Shown here: in pieces, positions 51,192-60,359 of the stretch
How the letters are laid out: every line of letters begins with the position of its first letter
How positions within the stretch are numbered: position 1 is the first letter of the stretch
DNA from: Rhodocyclaceae bacterium
Lineage (GTDB): Bacteria > Pseudomonadota > Gammaproteobacteria > Burkholderiales > Rhodocyclaceae
Reading direction: 5' to 3'
Length of the DNA: 64,000 bases
Assembly: GCA_023230455.1 (NCBI GenBank)
Contig: JALNXH010000013.1
Location: 1-64,000 of the forward strand
The notes under the pieces: model-generated
The model's input: the letters and a program-made list of their open reading frames with translations, nothing else
Database searches by the model: none
What the model was told of the DNA's origin: nothing
Made by a program: the position numbers and the translations under genes

Positions 51192-52799
51192 GTGAAAATC
51201 AATTTGCCTGTGACCGATGTTGAGTATCCCTTCCCGCATGGGGAGACCATTGTTTCCAAGACGGACCTGAAGGGCGCTGTCACTTATGGGAACGATACAT
51301 TCTTCAGAACTAGCGGCTTCGCCAAAGAAGAAATCCTCGGCCAGAACCATAACGCCGTTCGTCATCCAGACATGCCGCCCGAGGCATTTGCCGACCTGTG
51401 GGCCACGATTGCGTCCGGTCGGCCGTGGCAGGGGATCGTCAAGAACCGCCGCAAGAATGGCGACTATTATTGGGTCAAAGCGCTGGTCGTCCCGGTGAGA
51501 AACGACAATAAAACCGTCGGCTACATGTCCGTTCGCACCGAACCGACGGCGGAGGAAAAACGTTCGGCCGTCGCACTTTATCAAGCCGTCAAGGAGAAGC
51601 GCGCGCGACTGAGGCGGCGTTCGTTCGCCGATCTGATTTCCCGCTTCTCATTCAATACGCGCTATTTCTTTTTTGTCGCATGGATGGTTCTGCTCGCCGC
51701 CGCGGCAGGTGTCTGCGGACTGGCCGGAATGCCGCTACTGACGGCTGCGGCTGGGGCGATCGCACTGGTTTCAGCCTTGGGTAGTTTTTGGTTCATGTCC
51801 ACCACCGTTGCGAAGCCGCTGAACGAGGCGATCGGCTTTTTCGACCAGATCGCCCAGGGCGACCTTGGCAACGACATTCCGGTAAATCGTCCCGATGAGG
51901 TTGGTCGCGTCTTCGCCGGCCTTGCCATTGCGCAAGCGCATATGTGCGTAATGATCGACGAAATCCGCTTAAGCGCCGAAGAGGTCGAAAATCGCTGCGC
52001 CCAACTTGAGCAGCAGGTGCGGCACGTGACCGAGCTATCTTGCGACCAGGCAGACCGCATCACCCAGGTGAGCACTTCCATGGGGGCGCTGTCGTCATCG
52101 GTCGCCGAAGTGGCGCAGACGTCGGCAACGTCGGCGGGTTCGGCCAAATCGACTTTGGACGTCGTTAACGAAGGCAACCTGCGCATGATGCGCAGCATTG
52201 AGGCGACCGGCAAAGTCGTGGCGACGGTTCAGGCCTCCGGCCAGGACATTAACCGCCTGAGCCAGTTGATCGATCAGGTCGGGATGATGACCGGCATCGT
52301 TAAGGAGATCGCCGATCAGACCAATCTATTGGCGCTGAATGCGGCGATCGAAGCGGCGCGGGCCGGGGAGCAGGGCCGCGGTTTTGCCGTAGTGGCGGAT
52401 GAAGTCCGCAAACTGGCTGAACGCACCACCGCAACCACCGCCGACATCGACCGGTTGGTGGCGAATATACAGACAACGACGAAATCCACTGTCGAAGCGA
52501 TGGACGAGGCCGTCGAGTTGGTTCAGCAGGAACGCGAATTCATCGAGCAAACCAACGAGAGCTTTACGCAGATAACCGAGTTGAGCAAGGGCGTCACAGA
52601 GATATCGAACGGGATCGCTGCCGCGGCGAAGGACCAATCCGTTGCCACGGAAGAAGTGGCTCACAATACTGAGCAGATTTCCCAGCTTATCGAAGAAAAC
52701 AGTGCGTCTTTTAGACAGGTTAGTGATGCCGTGCAGGATCTGCGCAGCACGGCGAAAAAACTACGCGATGTGGTTGATCGCTTCAAGGTCGCGGGATAG
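51192..52799 (+). CDS. PAS-domain methyl-accepting chemotaxis protein (Aer-like)
   Basis: A 535-residue receptor: an N-terminal PAS domain (about 8-115, with GYMSVRTEPT at its end), a hydrophobic hairpin of two segments (about 155-200) with no periplasmic domain, a HAMP-like linker, and a methyl-accepting signalling domain whose tip is EIADQTNLLALNAAIEAARA near residue 375. This is the Aer plan, usually FAD-dependent aero- or energy-taxis. No CheR-binding pentapeptide at the C-terminus. The start is a GTG with a weak site. Confidence 0.88.
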   Translation: MKINLPVTDVEYPFPHGETIVSKTDLKGAVTYGNDTFFRTSGFAKEEILGQNHNAVRHPDMPPEAFADLWATIASGRPWQGIVKNRRKNGDYYWVKALVVPVRNDNKTVGYMSVRTEPTAEEKRSAVALYQAVKEKRARLRRRSFADLISRFSFNTRYFFFVAWMVLLAAAAGVCGLAGMPLLTAAAGAIALVSALGSFWFMSTTVAKPLNEAIGFFDQIAQGDLGNDIPVNRPDEVGRVFAGLAIAQAHMCVMIDEIRLSAEEVENRCAQLEQQVRHVTELSCDQADRITQVSTSMGALSSSVAEVAQTSATSAGSAKSTLDVVNEGNLRMMRSIEATGKVVATVQASGQDINRLSQLIDQVGMMTGIVKEIADQTNLLALNAAIEAARAGEQGRGFAVVADEVRKLAERTTATTADIDRLVANIQTTTKSTVEAMDEAVELVQQEREFIEQTNESFTQITELSKGVTEISNGIAAAAKDQSVATEEVAHNTEQISQLIEENSASFRQVSDAVQDLRSTAKKLRDVVDRFKVAG

Positions 52800-52920
52800 C
52801 GCGAAGAAAATAATTTTTGCCGGTGATCGCACCGGCCGCAGTAGCGGCTGAGCTTCTCCGGCGGCAGGGTGTGAAGTCGGAGTGGTCGGCGGACAGCGAG
52901 CGTCCTCTGTCTCGCGTGCG

Positions 52921-54105
52921 CTATTCGAACAGTGGCAGCGTCGCTCCGTCTTTGCTTTGTCCGCCCGACGCGGCCTGATTTTTCTCCCCGGTCTTGCACA
53001 AGCCGCCGGCACGCACCCCGAGCAAGCGCAGGCGTCGTTCGAGTGGCACCCGCTTCAGGCACAGCCCCGCTCCGCGGCGGATTTCCAGTGCATCGTCGGT
53101 GGGTCGGAGCAAGGTCTGGTCGCGCGTGACGATCTTGAAATCGTCGAACCGCAGTTTGATGCCGATCGTTTTTGCTACATAGCCCTTGCGCTGTAGATCT
53201 TCCGCCAGACGCTCGCACAGCGCCGTAAAAGTCGGGCCGAGCGCGGCGCGGTCCCTGAGCGGATGCAGGTCGCGCTCGAAGGTGGTCTCGCGGCTCAGCG
53301 ACTTGGGTTCGCTGTGAAGCAACAGCGGCCGTTCATCGCGTCCATGCGCCGCTTCATGAAGCCAACGGCCGTAAAGCGCGCCGAAGTGGGTAATAAGTTC
53401 CAGCGGTGCCATGGCCGCCAGCTCCCCGATCGTATGGATGCCCAGCGCCTCCAGTTTTGCGCTGGCTTTGGGGCCGATTCCGTTGATGCGCTGTGCCGGC
53501 AGAGGCCAGATTCGCGTCTGTAGTTCGTCCGGGGTCAGGATGGTCAGGCCATCGGGTTTTTCCAGGTCGGAGCAGAGTTTCGACAAAAGCTTGTTCGGTG
53601 TGATGCCGAGCGAGCAATTCAGCCCGGTGGCCGCCCGAACGCTGTCCTTCAATGCGCTTCCCAGCCGGCGCACGCCGGCGTGAGGATCGTTGCTGCTGCG
53701 CTCCTGGGCGCCTGGGACGTCGGTGAGGTCGATGTAGATCTCGTCAATGCCGCGATCCTCAACCACCGGCGTCAGGGAACGCACCGCTGCTTTAAACAGG
53801 CGCGACATGCGGCGGTATTCGTCGAAATCGACGGGCAGCAGAATCGCCTCAGGGGCCAGCACGGCAGCCTTCATCAGGCCCATCCCGGAATGCACCCCCA
53901 GCGCCCTGGCCTCGTAGGTGGCGGTGGTGATCACGCCGCGGCCGGCATAGTCCTTCAACCGGGCGAACTGTCGTTCCCCATCCGGCGTGGTGACGGGTTG
54001 GTGCCGGCCGCCGACGACCATCGGCTGGCCGCACAGTTCGGGGTAGCGCAGCAGTTCGATGGAGGCGTAGAAAGCGTCCATATCGAGGTGGGCAATCCAG
54101 CGCAT
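52921..54105 (-). CDS. dinB: DNA polymerase IV (Y-family)
   Basis: A 394-residue translesion polymerase: HLDMDAFYASIE at the N-terminus (metal-binding Asp), YEARALGVHSGM, DRGIDEIYIDLTD near residue 118 carrying the catalytic Asp-Glu pair (Gly in the usual Ser position of SIDE), helix-hairpin-helix INGIGPKASAKL, and a C-terminal TLPLFE that fits a beta-clamp-binding motif. It copies damaged templates without proofreading. Convergent with the chemoreceptor. No LexA box could be read upstream of the ATG. Confidence 0.93.
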   Translation of the reverse strand: MRWIAHLDMDAFYASIELLRYPELCGQPMVVGGRHQPVTTPDGERQFARLKDYAGRGVITTATYEARALGVHSGMGLMKAAVLAPEAILLPVDFDEYRRMSRLFKAAVRSLTPVVEDRGIDEIYIDLTDVPGAQERSSNDPHAGVRRLGSALKDSVRAATGLNCSLGITPNKLLSKLCSDLEKPDGLTILTPDELQTRIWPLPAQRINGIGPKASAKLEALGIHTIGELAAMAPLELITHFGALYGRWLHEAAHGRDERPLLLHSEPKSLSRETTFERDLHPLRDRAALGPTFTALCERLAEDLQRKGYVAKTIGIKLRFDDFKIVTRDQTLLRPTDDALEIRRGAGLCLKRVPLERRLRLLGVRAGGLCKTGEKNQAASGGQSKDGATLPLFE

Positions 54106-54158
54106 CGTCGGACTCTACCGATTCGCTGGCCGTGTCGTCACATGGCGCAAAGGACGGA

Positions 54159-54665
54159 TCATTTACGGATGTTGAACGCCTTCGCAACCGCCTCTACCGC
54201 TTCCGGGCTGTCCCAGTCCTGCGCACCGTAGATCTTGCCGAGTACGCGGCCCTGGGCATCGACGAGAAGGGTGAGCGGCAGCCGGTCGGCACCGAGCATG
54301 TTCTCCAGAATCAACTGTTTGTCGATGTAGTGGCTGAACGTCGTCTTGGCCTGGCGCAGAAAGGCCTGAGCCCTGTCTGCGTAGTCGTCGGTGGAAATGC
54401 CGATCACGTTGTAGCGCTTTCCGCCGAAGCGGTGCGAAAGCTTCTCGATGGAAGCCATTTCCTGGCGGCAGGGGCCGCACCAACTGGCCCAGACGTTGAT
54501 GATCAGTGGTTTTCCCCGGTACGACGAAAGCATGCGGGACCGGTCGGAGAGTCCGGTCAGCGAGGCTTCGCGGAGGACGGCGCCGACGTCCACTTCGCCC
54601 GGGGTTTTTGCCCAGGCTGGGGAAAATGCGCCGAGCAGGCACAAAAGCAAAAGGATCTTTTTCAT
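54159..54665 (-). CDS. TlpA/ResA-family thiol:disulfide oxidoreductase
   Basis: A 168-residue protein with a signal peptide (MKKILLLLCLLGAFSPAWA) and a thioredoxin fold with ASWCGPC (Cys63, Cys66) and a later cis-Pro loop RLPLTLLV. Periplasmic thiol redox protein, often for cytochrome c maturation or protein reduction. Start at 54665 is set by the signal peptide; no strong ribosome site. Lies between dinB and the amidase gene on the same strand. Confidence 0.88.
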   Translation of the reverse strand: MKKILLLLCLLGAFSPAWAKTPGEVDVGAVLREASLTGLSDRSRMLSSYRGKPLIINVWASWCGPCRQEMASIEKLSHRFGGKRYNVIGISTDDYADRAQAFLRQAKTTFSHYIDKQLILENMLGADRLPLTLLVDAQGRVLGKIYGAQDWDSPEAVEAVAKAFNIRK

Positions 54666-54805
54666 GCGGCGGAGTTTACCTGTGTGAAGCCGCTGGATCG
54701 TCGTCTTCTCCGCTCCGCCGGATTGCAATACCTTCCCCGCTGTCGGTGTGGATTCTCCAGTAGCGTCGGGCAGGGTGTCCCCCTGGCCCGAGGCATGTCC
54801 TGCAC

Positions 54806-55588
54806 TTAGGGCGGTGCGGGCGATGCCGACCGTGCCTGGATCAGGCATGCCAGCATGGCCGCGTCATTGCGATCCGGCGGCGCGGTGGACTCAATCCCCC
54901 AAAAGTGGCGCCGGAAAGCCGCCAATGCCGCTGTCGGATCGGCCGCGTTGTAGCCTAGGATTTGCAGTCCGCCGTTTACCTCCTCGACGCCGCCTGCCGC
55001 GACGCCCGGCAACGCCTCCGATGGCAGCGGGCACCACAATCCATAGCCCGCAGCGGCGAGTCGCGCCCAGGGAAACCACGCGCTCGGGTCAACCTTGCGC
55101 CCTGGCGCGATGTCGCCATGGCCGACGAAATTGGCCTGGGGAATCCGGTAACGCGCCTTCAGGTCGCTCAGCAGCGCCAGCAGCCGCACGATCGCGGCTT
55201 CGGCGAAGGGTTCGTCGCCGTTGTTGTCCAGCTCGATGCCGATGGAGGCCGAATTCATGTCCGTATTCCCGCCCCAGTAGGAACCCCCGGCATGCCATGC
55301 GCGGCGGCTTTCGTCGACAAGCCGGTAAAGCGTGCCGTCGCGGCCGATCAGGTAATGGGCGCTCACCTTGCGCGCGGGATCGGTCAGCGTGTCCAGCGCC
55401 TCGTCCGCGGTGTTGTCGGTGGTCTGGTGGAGGACCACATAGTTCGGTCGCCGCTCGTCGAAATTGGGCGACGGCACCCGCACCGCTTTGTTCGGCGGCA
55501 CGCTCGGCAGTTGCGTGCAGGATGCCGCCGCAAGGCAGCCGAGGACAAGGAGCCGTTTGCCGAGCGACCGGTACGCGTTGTGAGGCAC
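54806..55588 (-). CDS. N-acetylmuramoyl-L-alanine amidase, AmiD-like lipoprotein
   Basis: A 260-residue amidase_2 protein. N-terminal signal with a possible lipobox ending at Cys24 (LAAASC). Zinc-site motifs: VVLHQTTD, AHYLIGRDG, and GHGDIAPGRKVDP (two His/Asp). AmpD/AmiD-type enzymes cut the amide between muramic acid and the stem peptide; the lipoprotein form acts in the periplasm at the outer membrane. The start is a GTG at 55588, 4 bases after the dtd stop. Probable operon partner of dtd. Confidence 0.87.
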   Translation of the reverse strand: MPHNAYRSLGKRLLVLGCLAAASCTQLPSVPPNKAVRVPSPNFDERRPNYVVLHQTTDNTADEALDTLTDPARKVSAHYLIGRDGTLYRLVDESRRAWHAGGSYWGGNTDMNSASIGIELDNNGDEPFAEAAIVRLLALLSDLKARYRIPQANFVGHGDIAPGRKVDPSAWFPWARLAAAGYGLWCPLPSEALPGVAAGGVEEVNGGLQILGYNAADPTAALAAFRRHFWGIESTAPPDRNDAAMLACLIQARSASPAPP

Positions 55589-55592
55589 GGGA

Positions 55593-56045
55593 CTATTCCG
55601 AAGTGCGCGAATCGAGGGTGAGGGTCACGGGGCCGTCGTTGACCAGCGCGATCTGCATGTCGGCGCCAAAGACGCCGGTGGGCACCGGCCGGCCCAGTGT
55701 CCCGGAAAGCCGCTCGACGAATTGCTCGAACAGCGGTTGCGAAACTGCGCCGTCGGTGGCACGTGACCAGGAGGGGCGGTTGCCCTTCCTGATCGAAGCA
55801 TACAGCGTGAATTGGGGCACCGCGAGAACTTCGCCGCCGATCTCGGCCACGTTGCGGTTCATCGTGCCCTCTTCGTCGGCAAACACCCGCAGCTTCACTA
55901 GCTTCTGCGCCATCCAGTCAAGATCGGCCGGCTGATCGGCTTCCTCGAACCCCGCCAGCACCAGCAGGCCGACGCCGATCTGCCCGACGGTGTTGCCCGC
56001 TATGCTTACGCTTGCCTACCTGACCCGCTGCATAACGACTCTCAT
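55593..56045 (-). pseudogene. dtd: D-aminoacyl-tRNA deacylase, interrupted by in-frame TAG
   Basis: The reading frame from ATG 56045 (GGAAGG site upstream) gives MRVVMQRVR, a TAG at 56016-56018 (codon 10), then ASVSIAGNTVGQIGVGLLVL and the rest of a normal Dtd, 149 sense codons in all. The hallmark PQFTLYASIRKGNRPSW and the C-terminal LVNDGPVTLTL are intact. The protein clears D-amino acids from tRNA. Translation restarting at a GTG inside LVLAG would lose the first beta-strand. So either the gene is broken, TAG is read through, or the base is a sequencing error. The rest shows no decay. Confidence 0.8.
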
Positions 56046-56123
56046 CTCGCATCCTTCCGCTTGCCGGAGGCGCCATGGTAAAGGCGTTGCCTTCCCATTC
56101 GGGTGTGGGCGGGGCGGCGGGGA

Positions 56124-56864
56124 TCAGAACATGTGCTGACCGCCGTTGATGGAAATATTGGCCCCCGTGACAAAAGCCGCTTCCTCGGAAGACAAATAGG
56201 CCACCAGACCGGCAACTTCCTCCGGCTTGCCCAGGCGGGCCATGGGAATGTGCGGCAGTATTTTTGAGTCAAGAACTTCGCTCGGGATTGCCATCACCAT
56301 CTTCGTGCCGATGTAGCCCGGAGAAATGGTGTTGACGGTCACGCCCTTTTTCGAAACCTCCAGGGCCAGCGCTTTGGTGAAACCGTGCATGCCGGCCTTG
56401 GCCGCCGAGTAATTGGTCTGGCCGAAAGCGCCTTTCTGGCCGTTCACCGAAGAGATATTGATCACGCGCCCCCAGTTGCGATGCATCATGCCGTCCATCA
56501 CCTGCTTGGTCATGTTGAATACCGAATCCAGGTTGGTTCCGATCACGTCATCCCAGTCCGCCTTGGTCATCTTCTTGAAGGTGGTGTCGCGGGTAATCCC
56601 CGCGTTATTGACCAGAACCTCGACTGGGCCGAGATCGGCCTCGATCAATTTTATGCAGACGGCACAGGAATCGTAATCCGAGACGTCGCAGGGATAGGCC
56701 TTGAAGTCGTAGCCCAATTCGTTCATGGCGCGCAGCCATTCAGCGGCTTTTTTGTTGGCGGGGCTGTAGGTCGTCACGACCTTGTAGCCGAGGGCGGCGA
56801 GCTTGATGCAAACGGCTTCCCCAAGACCGCCCATACCCCCGGTAACCAGTGCGACTCTTTGCAT
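56124..56864 (-). CDS. phaB: Acetoacetyl-CoA reductase
   Basis: A 246-residue SDR with the PhaB signature: TGGMGGLGEA, NNAGITRDTTFKKM, catalytic YSAAK in QTNYSAAKAGMHGF, and GANISINGGQHMF at the end. It reduces acetoacetyl-CoA with NADPH to (R)-3-hydroxybutyryl-CoA for polyhydroxyalkanoate synthesis. Divergent from nothing visible; 581 non-coding bases lie upstream. No phaC or phaA is in the window. Confidence 0.92.
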   Translation of the reverse strand: MQRVALVTGGMGGLGEAVCIKLAALGYKVVTTYSPANKKAAEWLRAMNELGYDFKAYPCDVSDYDSCAVCIKLIEADLGPVEVLVNNAGITRDTTFKKMTKADWDDVIGTNLDSVFNMTKQVMDGMMHRNWGRVINISSVNGQKGAFGQTNYSAAKAGMHGFTKALALEVSKKGVTVNTISPGYIGTKMVMAIPSEVLDSKILPHIPMARLGKPEEVAGLVAYLSSEEAAFVTGANISINGGQHMF

Positions 56865-57445
56865 TTTTTCCTCTTAAGTCAAGAAAGCGATCTTAGGAAC
56901 CCCGCCTTCCCGGCGCACCGGTCGCGAGCATGTCCGTCCCTTCAAGGATTGGCAGGGCATTCGCACGATTGGAGGCTATTTGCTCTACGCAATTGAGACG
57001 GCGGTTGGCACCTTGCCATGAGTCCCTGACAGAATCATTACGCTTGCGTCGCCGCGCGCCTGTGCCGTGCGCACTCTTGATGGAACAGCGCAATAGAGCG
57101 CCCCGCCATTCCCGCAAAAAAAAGTCCGCAGGGCGTCGTTTCCCCGGGGGGGGGTGGTCAACGCGACAAAAGAAGCAAAGCATTCGGCGGGCAGCTGTAG
57201 CGGTTAGCAATACGCACGCAGGGGAAATTTTGGAGGCTGGGTGTTCAATTTATCGATTGGGGTAAGGTAAACTGAAAAAAGTTGGCTTTGTGGCATAGAG
57301 AAACAGATACAAGGCCAAGGCGCAGCCTGTCAGTCAATTTACGGATGATTATTTTTTGGCGGTTGTGGATATTTCTGTTCACTCTGCCGGTACCCCCAAA
57401 GGCGAACCTGACCGGCTCGCCTTTTTCACATGAGCGCATACCATC
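56865..57445. other. Intergenic region upstream of ppiD (581 bp)
   Basis: No supported protein gene. The left part holds a CCCC-G9 run (57143-57155) and the middle is AT-rich (57240-57370). It ends with a hairpin-plus-T-run (57398-57426) only 20 bases before the ppiD ATG, which suggests a short non-coding transcript or leader ending there. Confidence 0.5.
57398..57426 (+). terminator. Terminator immediately upstream of ppiD
   Basis: AAAGGCGA (57398-57405) pairs with TCGCCTTT (57417-57424) around an 11-base loop and leads into a T run ending at 57426. It resembles a rho-independent terminator but no gene precedes it on the plus strand within 500 bases. It could end a small RNA or act as a leader attenuator for ppiD. 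Confidence 0.65.
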
Positions 57446-59353
57446 ATGTTCGACGCCGTACGCAACAATCGCCGCATCGTCCAGATATTTCTGGCGTTGA
57501 TCACGCTACCTTTCGCTCTTTGGGGCGTGGACTCCTACATTAGCAACGCATCATCCGGCAATGATGTCGCGGTAGTCGATGGGGCTAAGATTTCCACGCA
57601 GGAATTTCTGCGCGCCTTGCAGGCTCAGCAGGAGCGGTTGCGCGCGGCGGCGGGGCGGGACATTCCCGCCGCCGCGTTGGATACGCCTGAAGTGCGTTTG
57701 GCCGTAGCGGAAGGTTTGGTGAATCAAAAGCTGCTGACTACGTATGCGCACAAATCCCGCCTGGGCATCGGTGATCGCCAATTGGCCGAGTTCATTACCT
57801 CGATACCGGATTTGCAGGAGAACGGGCAGTTTTCCCGTGATCGCTACGAAGCCCTGGTTGCCGCACAGGGGATGAGCCAGGAGGGTTTCGAGTATCGTCT
57901 GCGCCAGGATATGTTGAATCGGCAGGTATCGCTGGCGGTTTCCCAGGCGTCGCTTGCCAGCCGTACCGCTTCCCAGCAATGGGCCGGTTTGCAACTGGAA
58001 GAACGCGAAATTGCCGAATTTCTGCTTAAGCCGGATGCTTACGTAGCGCAGGTAAAACTCGCTCCCGATGCGGCGAAGAAGTTCTACGAGGCAAACCGCA
58101 AGGTCTTCGAGGTTCCCGAGCAGGTTAAGGCGGAATTCCTGATTCTGAGTCGGCAGGCTTTGTCTGCTCAGGCGGAGATTACGGAAGAGGAAATCAAGTC
58201 CTGGTATGCGGCGCATGCCGAGCAATTCAAGCAGGCTGAAGAACGTCGTGCCAGCCATATCCTGATTGCCGCGGCGAAAGATGCGCCGGAGGAAACCGTT
58301 AAAGCGGCGCGAGCCAAAGCTGATGAGATTCTCGCCCGGTTGCGGAAGGATCCGAAAGCGTTTGCCGATCTTGCCAAGCAGCATTCGCAGGATCCGGTTT
58401 CTGCCGCGAAGGGCGGCGACCTTGACTGGTTCGGCCGTGGCTTGATGGTCAAGCCGTTCGACGACGCGGTCTTTGCGCTGAAGGAAGGTGAGACGAGCGA
58501 GATCGTTCGCTCGGATTTCGGTTTCCACATCGTTCGTCTTACCGGTGTGCGGTCAGAAAAGGTCAAGGCATTGGATGAGGTGCGTAGCGAGATCGTCGCG
58601 GCGCTGCGCGAACAGGCAGGGCAGCGCAAGTTCGCCGAATTGTCCGAAGCGTTTAGCAATATCGTTTACGAACAGTCGGATAGCCTGACGCCGGCCGCGG
58701 AAAAACTCCATCTGCAAATCCAGCAAAGCGACTGGATAAGCAAGGATCGTCCCGCTGCCGGGGCGCTGGCGAATCCCAAGGTATTGGCTGCACTGTTCAG
58801 CGATGATGCGATCAAGAACCACCGCAACACAGAGAGCGTGGAAATAGCGCCCGGAACCTTGCTCGCTGCACGTGTCGTGCAACACAAGGAGGCAAGCCTG
58901 AAACCGCTCGAAGAGTTGCAGGCCGAGATCGAAAAACGCCTGTTGCGCGAAGAGGCATCCAAGCTTGCCGCCGCTGCCGGTGAGGAACGGCTGGCGGCCT
59001 TGCGCAAGGACGATGCCAGCATCCGCATCGAGTGGAGCGCTGCACGTATGGTGCCCCGCCTCGGTGCTCAGGGTATCGCTCCGCAGGCGCTGAAAGCCGT
59101 ATTTTCTGCGAGTGGTGTGCGCTTGCCCGCCTATACCGGAGTGTCGCTGCCGGATGGCAGTTATGCGTTGTACCGGGTTCAGCAGGTCAAGCGCTATGCC
59201 GCGCAATCCGAAGCCGACGAGAAGGCGGCCTACATGCGTCAGCAATATGCGGGTCTGATTGCCAACGAGGAGTTCGCCGCCCTGCTGGCAACACTGCACC
59301 AGCGGTTCACTGTCGAAATCAATCGCAAGGTGCTGGAAGCCAAGGAGCGTTGA
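57446..59353 (+). CDS. ppiD: Periplasmic folding chaperone / peptidyl-prolyl isomerase PpiD
   Basis: A 635-residue SurA-N/PpiD protein: a single N-terminal membrane anchor (FLALITLPFALWGV, about 15-28), a SurA-like chaperone region, and a parvulin domain near residues 265-370 (ASHILIAA, HSQDPVSAAKGGDLDWFGRG, FGFHIVRL). Anchored in the inner membrane and facing the periplasm, it helps fold exported and outer-membrane proteins. A GAGCGC site is weak. Standing just after a terminator. Confidence 0.93.
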   Translation: MFDAVRNNRRIVQIFLALITLPFALWGVDSYISNASSGNDVAVVDGAKISTQEFLRALQAQQERLRAAAGRDIPAAALDTPEVRLAVAEGLVNQKLLTTYAHKSRLGIGDRQLAEFITSIPDLQENGQFSRDRYEALVAAQGMSQEGFEYRLRQDMLNRQVSLAVSQASLASRTASQQWAGLQLEEREIAEFLLKPDAYVAQVKLAPDAAKKFYEANRKVFEVPEQVKAEFLILSRQALSAQAEITEEEIKSWYAAHAEQFKQAEERRASHILIAAAKDAPEETVKAARAKADEILARLRKDPKAFADLAKQHSQDPVSAAKGGDLDWFGRGLMVKPFDDAVFALKEGETSEIVRSDFGFHIVRLTGVRSEKVKALDEVRSEIVAALREQAGQRKFAELSEAFSNIVYEQSDSLTPAAEKLHLQIQQSDWISKDRPAAGALANPKVLAALFSDDAIKNHRNTESVEIAPGTLLAARVVQHKEASLKPLEELQAEIEKRLLREEASKLAAAAGEERLAALRKDDASIRIEWSAARMVPRLGAQGIAPQALKAVFSASGVRLPAYTGVSLPDGSYALYRVQQVKRYAAQSEADEKAAYMRQQYAGLIANEEFAALLATLHQRFTVEINRKVLEAKER

Positions 59354-59404
59354 TCCCGTGCTGCCGACTGCAGCGGTGTCGCCGGTCGGCTAAGATGGGG
59401 GCCC

Positions 59405-60346
59405 ATGAAGCTCCAGCAATTGCGGTTTCTGATCGAGGTGGTCGATAGCGGGCTCAACGTCACGCTGGCTGCGGAGCGCCTGTTTACCTCCCAACCGGGC
59501 GTCAGTAAACAGATACGGCTGCTGGAAGACGAACTCGGGATGCGCATCTTCGAGCGTGCCGGAAAGCGTTTTACAGCAGTCACCGGCGCTGGGGAGTCGA
59601 TTATCAGGGCGGCCCGGCGCGTGCTTCTGGAGGCGGAAAACTTTCGCAATGTCGCCGAAGAGCTGCGCGACGAGGATGCCGGCACGCTGACCGTCGCCAC
59701 CACCCATGCCCAAGCCCGCTACGTCCTGCCACGGGTGGTGGCTGAGTTCATCCGGCGCTATCCGCGGGTGCGGCTGTCCATTAGTGAGGGCGACCCGCAT
59801 CATGTCGCCAACGCAGTGCAACGCGGAGAAGCCGATCTGGGCATCGCCACCGAGGCACTGGCCAAGGCGCCCGGTTTGGTATCCCTTCCTGCCTATTCCT
59901 GGAATCACTGCGTGATCGTGCTGCCGGACCATCCGTTGCTCGCGCTGCAACCTTTGACGCTGAAGGCCTTGGTACGTTTCCCGCTGATCAGCTACGATCC
60001 GGCATTCTCAGGGCGTACCCGTATCGACGATGGCTTCGCTCGCGCCGGACTGACCCCCAATCTGGTGCTAACTGCCGTCGATTCGGATGTCATCAAAACG
60101 TACGTAAGCCTAGGCTTGGGAGTGGGGATCGTCGCCGAGATGGCGATCGATCCGCAGCGCGACAGCGGACTGGTTGCCTTGCCGGCGGGCCATCTGTTCG
60201 GCGCCAATACGACGCGCATAGCGCTACGGCGCGGCGCGTATCCGCGAACCTTTGCGATGGTGTTTGCGGAGCTGGTTTCGCCCGCCCTGACGCCGGAGAG
60301 CCTGTCTGCTGCCAGTCGGGAGACGCCCGAATCCTACGATATCTGA
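59405..60346 (+). CDS. LysR-family regulator, CysB/Cbl type
   Basis: A 313-residue LysR protein of the CysB group: the winged helix (LRFLIEVVDSGLNVTLAAE, FTSQPGVSKQIRLLE) is characteristic, followed by a substrate-binding effector domain (VATTHAQARYVLP). CysB/Cbl regulators control sulfur assimilation, with N-acetylserine or adenosine phosphosulfate as effectors. Paralogs CysB and Cbl cannot be separated by eye, and no sulfur genes are nearby. It faces bamD convergently. Confidence 0.88.
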   Translation: MKLQQLRFLIEVVDSGLNVTLAAERLFTSQPGVSKQIRLLEDELGMRIFERAGKRFTAVTGAGESIIRAARRVLLEAENFRNVAEELRDEDAGTLTVATTHAQARYVLPRVVAEFIRRYPRVRLSISEGDPHHVANAVQRGEADLGIATEALAKAPGLVSLPAYSWNHCVIVLPDHPLLALQPLTLKALVRFPLISYDPAFSGRTRIDDGFARAGLTPNLVLTAVDSDVIKTYVSLGLGVGIVAEMAIDPQRDSGLVALPAGHLFGANTTRIALRRGAYPRTFAMVFAELVSPALTPESLSAASRETPESYDI

Positions 60347-60359
60347 GCGCCGAAGGCGG

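Noticed and set aside
52819..52836. GCCGGTG/CACCGGC hairpin between the chemoreceptor and dinB as a terminator
   Set aside because: A good 7-base stem, but the run of T precedes it on the plus strand and A follows on the minus strand, so it fits a terminator in neither direction.
57143..57155. CCCC-G9 run upstream of ppiD as a further G-tract element
   Set aside because: It lacks the AACCC, A-rich and ACCCTCCC blocks; it is a plain homopolymer run.
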